Source: Thermoplasmata archaeon (GTDB lineage: Archaea > Thermoplasmatota > Thermoplasmata > Thermoplasmatales > Thermoplasmataceae). Taken from it: a DNA stretch of 5,169 nt. A program made the translations under genes and the position numbers. This document shows, piece after piece, positions 1-4,641 of the stretch (its first letter is position 1; the number at the start of each line of letters is the position of its first letter). The stretch is taken from positions 1-5,169 of the forward strand of contig JAJYDZ010000166.1 in NCBI GenBank assembly GCA_021790415.1, given 5' to 3'. The notes below the pieces were generated by a model that was not told the origin of the DNA, did no database searches, and saw only the letters and a list, made by a program, of their open reading frames with translations.

Positions 1-93
1 TGGATGAAGGTGGCAGAATCACTTCGTGAGGTAAAGGCAAGAAAATGGATCACAAAGGAAGAGCCTATATTAATTGGAGTTAGTGTTGACTGA
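1..93 (+). CDS. Possible 3' end of an unidentified protein (partial)
   Basis: Reading from base 1, frame 1 stays open for 30 codons and ends at TGA 91-93. The other two plus frames both hit stops within this stretch. The visible residues form a charged, helix-like segment ([12 protein letters not shown]) followed by a short hydrophobic strand (PILIGVSVD) at the very C-terminus. I do not recognise a family from so short a tail. A pyrimidine-rich stretch with two T4 runs (128-131 and 138-141) follows within 50 bp and could terminate this transcript. The start lies outside the window. Thirty open codons can arise by chance, so this is only a candidate. Confidence 0.35.
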   Translation, partial: WMKVAESLREVKARKWITKEEPILIGVSVD

Positions 94-471
94 CATACCC
101 CCATAATGAAGGATTGGAGATTCTCACTTTTACCTTCTTTTCGTCTTCATCACTTGCGATCTGGACGGTTTTATGAGAACCCATTGCTGAGTTTAAACTC
201 GCTTCAGTCATGAACCTTGCCCCTTTAGAGATATTTCTTCAACCTGCTCCTCTACTCAGACTGCAGAACGGAGACATTGCGAACCTCATGTGGAAGTTCT
301 CTCGGTTCAATAGTCGAATGAGAATTTTCATCCATGACTTTCTAACGGTTTTCACTTGAGAAGTTTCTCTTGCCTGAATCTTAATACCTTTGCAACGTAT
401 ATTGGTTTTGCAATTCATCCACATCGCAAGCTCGGTGGGTTTCTTGCTCAAATCATTGTAAGGAATAAGGA
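94..471. other. Gene-poor stretch with a broken minus-strand reading frame
   Basis: No intact gene is convincing here. On the minus strand one frame is open from 478 down to 242, meets a single TGA (241-239), and is open again to TAA at 82-80, about 130 codons in all. Its distal part reads SDEDEKKVKVRISNPS, which loosely resembles the strand preceding the ATP lid of a histidine-kinase ATPase domain, but no N-box, G-box or phospho-acceptor His motif is present. A second minus frame (335-252) gives a 27-residue peptide. Either a decayed gene or chance would explain this. The stretch must also carry the thiI promoter; TATATT at 398-403 is the best TATA-like match, though weak. Base composition looks slightly more GC-rich than the flanking genes by eye. 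Confidence 0.4.
459..470 (+). promoter_or_regulatory. Possible ribosome binding site of thiI
   Basis: TAAGGA (459-464) lies 7 nt before the ATG at 472, and a second AAGG (467-470) lies almost against it. AGGA can pair with the anti-Shine-Dalgarno end of archaeal 16S rRNA. Together with the canonical ThiI N-terminus it supports the ATG at 472. No good TATA box sits 24-28 bp before the ATG, so a leaderless start is less likely here. Confidence 0.4.
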
Positions 472-1905
472 ATGTACATTATAAGATATTCAGAGATTGG
501 TCTAAAGGGAAAAAGTTCCAGAAGGCAAATGGAATCTAGGTTGGTCAGCAACGTTAAATATGCATTAAATACAAATGGATTGAGCGCAGAAGTTAAGTGT
601 GTATTTGGAAGGATATACGTTGAATCAGATGAACCCTCAATTGGTAACATTCTTTCACGAATTTTCGGGATAAAATCTTACTCGAAAGCCAAACGATTCA
701 AATTGACCGAATTTAAAGATATTGTTGACACCGCAGAGCAACTCTTTGCGGATCAGGTAAAGGGAAAAACATTTTCGGTAAGAACAAGAAGAATTGGTGA
801 CCACAATTTTAAATCAATGGAAGTATCACAGGCAATTGCGGACAGACTTTTTGAAAAATCTTCAGGTGTGAACCTTAATAATCCAGAGGTTGAGGTATAC
901 TTGGAGATACGGGATAATCAGGTCTATTACTTTACAGAAAAAATGAAGGGGCCAGGCGGGTTACCTTTGGCAACAGAAGGAAGATATCTTGCCCTCGTTT
1001 CAGGAGGGATTGATTCTCCGGTGGCAGCTTGGATGATGATGAAGAGAGGGTCTCCAGTGGATTTCCTTTTCATATCAATGGCTGATCCAATTGATACCAT
1101 GGAATTCTATCGCGCCATCTCTATCCTCCACAAAAACTGGTCATATGGATACAGTTCAAACACTTTCATTTGTGACTTCAGACCGTATATACCAGAAATG
1201 ATGAATCGAACAACAATTAAATTCCCGAACGTGACTTTCAAGAAAATAATGTATTCCATAGCCGAGGCAATCGCCATAGAGCACAAATATAATGGGATTA
1301 TCACCGGAGAATCATCTGGTCAGGTTTCATCACAGACTCCTGAGAATATCAAGGAATTGAGCTGTGGTATGACTATACCAGTATTAAGGCCACTCATAGG
1401 ATTTGACAAAGATGAAATATCAGATCTCGCAAGAAAAATAGGAACATTTCCCTCTTCACCAATGGGTGAATTCTGTTCCCTATTTGCTGAAACACCTATT
1501 ACGAGGATTAAAAAAGAAGAACTGGAATCGGACATGCAAAATGTTACTTTTATAGAAAGAGCGGTTTCATCAATACAGGTTAAGAAGACAGCAAGGGCAA
1601 TTAAGGTTCTGGATGAATTTAATGATGAGGATTTTCATTTTTCTGGCTCTGAACTTGTAATTGATCTCAGAAACCCGGTTGAATATAAAAGTTGGCACTA
1701 TGAGAATTCACTAAATCTTCCGTTGCCTAAGGCAATAGAATTGATCAAGTCCAGTAATCATCCTGATGAGATTGTATTTTATTGCAGTATGGGACTTCAA
1801 AGTGCATATCTCGCTTCTCTGGCAAGAGATTCCGGAATAAAAGCAAAATACTATTCAGCTGAAAAATTAAGGAAGATAGATGAATCAAAAAGAATTATTC
1901 ATTAA
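472..1905 (+). CDS. thiI: tRNA 4-thiouridine synthetase ThiI with C-terminal rhodanese domain
   Basis: ThiI adenylates U8 of tRNA with ATP and replaces its oxygen with sulfur from a protein persulfide loaded by a cysteine desulfurase, giving s4U8. The 477 residues match the length of the four-domain E. coli enzyme (482). The N-terminus (MYIIRYSEIGLKGKS) is canonical and fixes the start. A ferredoxin-like domain (about 1-55) and THUMP tRNA-binding domain (about 60-155) precede GPGGLP (160-165) and the PP-loop ATPase with SGGIDS at 177-182. K313 in RPLIGFDKDEI probably matches catalytic K321 of E. coli. C335 (EFCSLF) matches C344. The rhodanese domain (about 385-475) has DLRNPVEY and the active-site loop YCSMGLQSA with C438, matching C456. 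There is no CXXC, so the Fe-S route described for methanogen ThiI is unlikely. A role in thiazole synthesis is also unlikely, since archaea generally use Thi4. The gene appears monocistronic; its 3' end overlaps the convergent LOG-family gene by 11 bp. Confidence 0.97.
   Translation: MYIIRYSEIGLKGKSSRRQMESRLVSNVKYALNTNGLSAEVKCVFGRIYVESDEPSIGNILSRIFGIKSYSKAKRFKLTEFKDIVDTAEQLFADQVKGKTFSVRTRRIGDHNFKSMEVSQAIADRLFEKSSGVNLNNPEVEVYLEIRDNQVYYFTEKMKGPGGLPLATEGRYLALVSGGIDSPVAAWMMMKRGSPVDFLFISMADPIDTMEFYRAISILHKNWSYGYSSNTFICDFRPYIPEMMNRTTIKFPNVTFKKIMYSIAEAIAIEHKYNGIITGESSGQVSSQTPENIKELSCGMTIPVLRPLIGFDKDEISDLARKIGTFPSSPMGEFCSLFAETPITRIKKEELESDMQNVTFIERAVSSIQVKKTARAIKVLDEFNDEDFHFSGSELVIDLRNPVEYKSWHYENSLNLPLPKAIELIKSSNHPDEIVFYCSMGLQSAYLASLARDSGIKAKYYSAEKLRKIDESKRIIH
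1887..1891 (-). terminator. Short oligo-T terminator candidate for the LOG-family gene
   Basis: Read on the minus strand, a T5 run lies 3 bp past the TAA (1897-1895) of the LOG-family gene, inside the last codons of thiI. It is short and no hairpin precedes it, so support is modest. Confidence 0.3.
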
Positions 1906-2437
1906 GTGATGTTCCTTTTTTAATATTTTTATGAGACATTTTTTCAGCCTCTATGATAGCTTTTTCTACTGCATCTTCGGGGCTACTTGCAACAATGAAC
2001 GTACCTTCCCATTTTCTTTTCGGTTTTAGTTCAATGGAGTCAAGCGAGATAACCGATTTTCCCTCAGAAATTGCAAAGGAGGATTCAGATATAGTCCCAT
2101 TTGAACCGTCTATGGCAATTAGAGAATGACATGCTCTTATTATGAGGAAATTTCTCGCAAAGCCTATTCCTGTTGGTATTGGAATAGTCGTATACTTGTT
2201 TGATTCGCCGTGGGCATATCCAGGTAATATTCCAACTACAATTCCTCCGGCTTCATATGCCCCCTTGGCAGCATATTCCATAACACCGCTTAATCCACCA
2301 TTTATCAGAACATTTCCACTTTTGGCAATGAGTTCTCCCACTCTCTCCGCTATCTTTAGATACTTTTCCTGCGGAGAGGCTCCACCCAAAAAACCGATGT
2401 TGTAGGATTCTTTCACAGGAGGAGATAGATTAAACAT
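1895..2437 (-). CDS. LOG/TIGR00725-family Rossmann-fold protein
   Basis: This is a 180-residue cytosolic protein of the SLOG superfamily, the group that includes plant LOG phosphoribohydrolases, bacterial 'lysine decarboxylase-like' proteins and DprA-related folds. Visible family marks are NIGFLGGAS (13-21), GGLSGVMEYAAKGA (47-60), GILPG (69-73), GFARN (92-96) and GTISE (114-118). This order fits the TIGR00725 subfamily. The canonical LOG motif PGGxGTxxE reads DGSNGTISE (110-118): Pro and the second Gly are lost while Gly, Thr and Glu remain. The Lys of the LOG MHERK motif appears to be Asn96. Cytokinin-type phosphoribohydrolase activity therefore cannot be assumed; nucleotide binding or hydrolysis is the reasonable guess. 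No Shine-Dalgarno precedes the ATG at 2437. A GTG at 2416-2414 (Val8) lies about 26-28 bp from a TATA-like stretch and would give a 173-residue leaderless product starting just before the first strand; this is a real alternative start. The gene is convergent with thiI and divergent from HMGR. Confidence 0.85.
   Translation of the reverse strand: MFNLSPPVKESYNIGFLGGASPQEKYLKIAERVGELIAKSGNVLINGGLSGVMEYAAKGAYEAGGIVVGILPGYAHGESNKYTTIPIPTGIGFARNFLIIRACHSLIAIDGSNGTISESSFAISEGKSVISLDSIELKPKRKWEGTFIVASSPEDAVEKAIIEAEKMSHKNIKKGTSLNE
1914..1931 (+). terminator. Oligo-T terminator candidate for thiI
   Basis: About 10 bp after the thiI stop the plus strand has T6 (1916-1921) and T5 (1926-1930) separated by AATA, with no hairpin before them. 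Archaeal RNA polymerase terminates at such U-runs. The tract lies inside the 3' coding end of the opposite gene, where it encodes Lys/Asn-rich codons (HKNIKKG), so it is shared sequence. Confidence 0.55.
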
Positions 2438-2452
2438 ATTAATAGATAAATA
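2438..2452 (-). promoter_or_regulatory. TATA-like element for the LOG-family gene
   Basis: The minus strand reads TATTTATCTATTAAT directly before the annotated ATG. It is too close to drive initiation at that ATG, but its centre is 26-29 bp upstream of the in-frame GTG at 2416, the usual archaeal TATA-to-start distance for a leaderless mRNA. This favours the shorter start without proving it. Confidence 0.35.
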
Positions 2453-2476
2453 CCATTGATGCGATCACTAAATTCA

Positions 2477-2483
2477 TTTATAA
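2477..2483 (+). promoter_or_regulatory. Second TATA-like box in the divergent region
   Basis: TTTATAA on the plus strand is the best textbook archaeal TATA match in this intergenic region. A start about 25 bp downstream (near 2505) would give HMGR a leader of roughly 90 nt. It may instead be chance in AT-rich DNA, because the box near 2570 is better placed for HMGR. Confidence 0.25.
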
Positions 2484-2510
2484 TGTCAGAAGTAACATGT
2501 CAGAAATTAC
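2483..2510 (+). repeat. Tandem 14-bp direct repeat, possible operator
   Basis: Two adjacent 14-bp units, ATGTCAGAAGTAAC (2483-2496) and ATGTCAGAAATTAC (2497-2510), agree at 12 of 14 positions. The second is followed by ATG, so CATGT (2496-2500) and ACATG (2509-2513) also form an inverted pair around an 8-bp spacer. The repeat lies between the divergent LOG-family and HMGR promoters, upstream of both presumed TATA boxes, where activators or dual regulators often bind. No known binding-site consensus is recognised. Confidence 0.5.
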
Positions 2511-2560
2511 ATGGTTATTTTGGCAGTGGGATATTCCAAATTAAACCATTAATCTCACTA

Positions 2561-2575
2561 GAAAAATTGTTTAAG
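2561..2575 (+). promoter_or_regulatory. HMGR promoter (BRE/TATA), leaderless start
   Basis: GAAAAAT followed by TGTTTAAG gives a purine-rich BRE-like stretch and a TATA-like box centred near 2572, about 24 bp before the ATG at 2596. The sequence right before the ATG (ACCCTATA) has no Shine-Dalgarno. Together these predict transcription starting at or within a few bases of the ATG. Confidence 0.5.
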
Positions 2576-2595
2576 TTCCTACCAATAACCCTATA

Positions 2596-3873
2596 ATGCA
2601 TTCTTCTGAGCTAAGGGAATTTTATAAGAAAACAATCAATGAGCGGATAGATCTAGTATCTGCTTTTTCAGATCTGGATAAAGAACAGATAAATTTGCTT
2701 AAAAACACAGGTTCCCTTAACGGGGAAATAGGGGATAAACTCATTGAAAATTTCATAACTTCAATGGAGGTTCCGTTCGGTATTGCTACAAACTTTCTCA
2801 TTAACGGGAAAGATTATCTTATACCTATGGCTGTTGAAGAACCATCGGTTATTGCTGCCTGTTCAAATGCAGCAAAAATTGCCAGGAAATCAGGTGGATT
2901 TAAAGCTGTATCTACGAATTCTATGATGATAGGGCAGATTCAAATAACTGATGTGCCTGATATGATAAGATCAATAAAGATCATAGAAGAACAGAAATCG
3001 CAAATACTAACTCTGGCAAATTCAGTGAGCAAAACGTTACGTGAAATGAATAAAGGTGCCGTTGATATTGAAATAAGAATACTTCCAGTGCTTGAAAAAA
3101 CAATCATCGTTCATCTGATCGTAGATGTTGGGGCGGCAATGGGTGCAAACGTAATAAATTCCATGTGCGAAATTACGGCTCCATATTTTGAAGAACTGAC
3201 AGGAGGTGAAGTTGTTTTAAGAATACTAAGCAACCTGACACCAGGAAGGATTTCAAAAGCAGAGGCGGTTTTTAAAGCGGAAGATATTGGGGGATCAAGA
3301 GTCGTTAAAAGGATCGTCAAAGCCTCCGAAATGGCAAAATACGATATTTTTAGAGCGGTTACACACAACAAAGGAATAATGAATGGGGTTGATGCGGTGC
3401 TTCTTGCAACCATGAATGACTGGCGTCAGGCGGAAGCTAATGCGCATGCTTATGCCTCCATGAATGGAACATATACTTCCTTATCGAGTTTTTCAGAAGA
3501 TGAAAATGGAAATATTGTTGGGAAGATAAGCATACCATTGGCCATAGGCACAGTAGGTGGTACAACCTCAAATGTACCCAAGGCTGTTATAGCAAGAAAG
3601 GTGCTAGGTGTCACAACAACGGAAGAATTTCAGTCAGTTGTTGCTGCAGTGGGTCTTGCACAAAATTTTGCAGCTGTTAGAGCATTAAGCGATGAAGGTA
3701 TTCAGAAAGGACATATGGGTTTGCATTCCAGAAACCTTGCCATTGCAGCAGGTGCAAAAGGGAGCGAAATTGATATAGTATCTGAAATCCTTAAGAAAGA
3801 GGGAAAAATATCAATGACAAGAGCAAAGGATGTACTAGCGGAGATAAGAAAAAATAAGGGTGAACATAAATGA
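2596..3873 (+). CDS. mvaA: Class II 3-hydroxy-3-methylglutaryl-CoA reductase
   Basis: HMGR reduces HMG-CoA to mevalonate with two NAD(P)H, the committed step to isoprenoids and archaeal ether lipids. The 425 residues match class II enzymes (Pseudomonas mevalonii, 428) and align almost without gaps. Catalytic residues are visible: E82 in VEEPSV (P. mevalonii E83), K259 in THNKGIMNG (K267), D275 in NDW (D283) and H373 in KGHMGLHSRN (H381) on the C-terminal flap. There is no membrane anchor, so it is cytosolic. Two coenzyme-site positions differ: the DAMGAN loop reads AAMGAN (180-185), and the aspartate governing NADH preference in P. mevalonii (D146) aligns with S145, followed by K146. Databases often label this family 'degradative', but in an archaeon it should be biosynthetic. 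The ATG is supported by the TATA-to-start spacing and by the family N-terminus. The stop overlaps the next gene by 4 bp. Archaeal entries also use the symbol hmgA. Confidence 0.96.
   Translation: MHSSELREFYKKTINERIDLVSAFSDLDKEQINLLKNTGSLNGEIGDKLIENFITSMEVPFGIATNFLINGKDYLIPMAVEEPSVIAACSNAAKIARKSGGFKAVSTNSMMIGQIQITDVPDMIRSIKIIEEQKSQILTLANSVSKTLREMNKGAVDIEIRILPVLEKTIIVHLIVDVGAAMGANVINSMCEITAPYFEELTGGEVVLRILSNLTPGRISKAEAVFKAEDIGGSRVVKRIVKASEMAKYDIFRAVTHNKGIMNGVDAVLLATMNDWRQAEANAHAYASMNGTYTSLSSFSEDENGNIVGKISIPLAIGTVGGTTSNVPKAVIARKVLGVTTTEEFQSVVAAVGLAQNFAAVRALSDEGIQKGHMGLHSRNLAIAAGAKGSEIDIVSEILKKEGKISMTRAKDVLAEIRKNKGEHK
3856..3863 (+). promoter_or_regulatory. Shine-Dalgarno site of the TPR gene within the end of HMGR
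   Basis: AAGGGTGA, containing the archaeal core GGTGA (3859-3863), lies 6 nt before the ATG at 3870. It fixes that start, and together with the ATGA overlap it indicates translational coupling. The first gene of this pair has no such site, the usual archaeal pattern of a leaderless first gene and Shine-Dalgarno-led internal genes. Confidence 0.7.
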
Positions 3874-4619
3874 CAGATGAAAAAATAGAAAAAGAACCTG
3901 ATATGAATCAGGCTGACAAGCTTATGGAAAAGGGGAAATTCATGGATTCTCTGAGAATTCTCAATGTGCTTGCACAGAAGAGTGTGGGTAAAGATGAGGA
4001 GCTCTGTGAAATTTACAGCAAAATGTCGCAGGCATATTATGGTCTTGAAAAGTTCAGAACAAACAATTCCATAAGTTACATGGAGAAATGCCTTGCTCTG
4101 AGAGAAAAAATAGGTGATCTGGCAGGACTTGCATTGGATTATATGAATTATGCTTATCTCCTTGATGAAAGCGGAGATTCCCCAAAAGCCATTGAAAGCA
4201 TTGAAAAGGGAATTGCTCTTGCCAAAAAGATTGAAGACGATCAGCTGGAACTCGCAATACTATCTTCAAAGGCAGATATCCTTTCCGGTAAAAAGAGATC
4301 AATGAATGAGGCCATCGACATATTTAAAGAAGTTCTTGAAAGATCTAAAAAAATCAATGATTGGGACACATACTTTGAAGCAGAAGCGGGTCTCATAAAG
4401 GTGTATCGGGAGAAAGGTGATTCAATAAAGGCTGAAGAGGAAGTAAAGAATGGCATGGATACTGCAGATAAGATCATTGGATCAATGAAAACAAAGAAGG
4501 AGAAAGCAGAATTCAAAGAGATAATTTCATATGTATATGATCTGGCGGTGGACATGGCTCTTGAAAGCGAGGATGTCAACAGAGCTATGGAACTGGCACA
4601 GAAGATCAAAAATATTTAA
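3870..4619 (+). CDS. TPR-repeat protein coupled to HMG-CoA reductase
   Basis: This 249-residue, highly charged, all-helical protein has no signal peptide or membrane segment, so it is probably a cytosolic scaffold or regulator. Degenerate tetratricopeptide repeats can be placed at about 13-37, 45-79 (IYSKMSQAYYGLEKF), 84-119 (ALDYMNYAYLLDESGD), 125-160 (EAIDIFKEVLERSKK) and 165-199 (GLIKVYREKGDSIKAEEE), with a final helix pair at about 213-247. Tyr, Ala and Gly at typical TPR positions and the 36-40 residue spacing support this. No enzymatic domain is visible. The first 12 residues are acidic/lysine-rich and probably disordered. The start overlaps the HMGR stop as ATGA and has its own Shine-Dalgarno, so the two are made together. 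TPR domains bind other proteins; a link to HMGR or to lipid synthesis is inferred only from this coupling. I do not recognise a named family. Confidence 0.85.
   Translation: MTDEKIEKEPDMNQADKLMEKGKFMDSLRILNVLAQKSVGKDEELCEIYSKMSQAYYGLEKFRTNNSISYMEKCLALREKIGDLAGLALDYMNYAYLLDESGDSPKAIESIEKGIALAKKIEDDQLELAILSSKADILSGKKRSMNEAIDIFKEVLERSKKINDWDTYFEAEAGLIKVYREKGDSIKAEEEVKNGMDTADKIIGSMKTKKEKAEFKEIISYVYDLAVDMALESEDVNRAMELAQKIKNI
4608..4616 (-). terminator. Oligo-T terminator candidate for tyrS
   Basis: On the minus strand AATATTTTT lies about 26 bp past the tyrS TAG, inside the last codons of the TPR gene. The 22-bp gap between the two convergent genes (4620-4641) has only a mixed pyrimidine tract (CCTTTCCTCCTCC) on the plus strand, a weak candidate for terminating the HMGR-TPR transcript. 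Confidence 0.4.
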
Positions 4620-4641
4620 TCCTTTCCTCCTCCATATTGAT

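Noticed and set aside
239..241. The TGA splitting the minus-strand frame as a recoded selenocysteine or tryptophan codon
   Set aside because: TGA is used as a normal stop for HMGR in the same window, no SECIS-like element is apparent, and the frame itself is not shown to be coding.
94..471. Remnant of an insertion sequence or TnpB-type transposase
   Set aside because: No terminal inverted repeats, target duplications, DDE or zinc-finger motifs were seen in any frame.
2142..2405. Plus-strand ORF of 87 codons opposite the LOG-family gene
   Set aside because: It lies fully antisense to a gene with clear family motifs and its proline/serine-rich translation looks like a shadow.
2497..2544. 15-codon ORF starting in the second repeat unit
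   Set aside because: Too short, with no Shine-Dalgarno or correctly spaced TATA box; the ATG comes from the repeat sequence.
4241..4609. Minus-strand ORF of 122 codons opposite the TPR gene
   Set aside because: The TPR frame has periodic helical repeats, a Shine-Dalgarno and coupling to HMGR; the antisense frame is serine-rich, as expected of the complement of Glu/Lys/Ala-rich codons.
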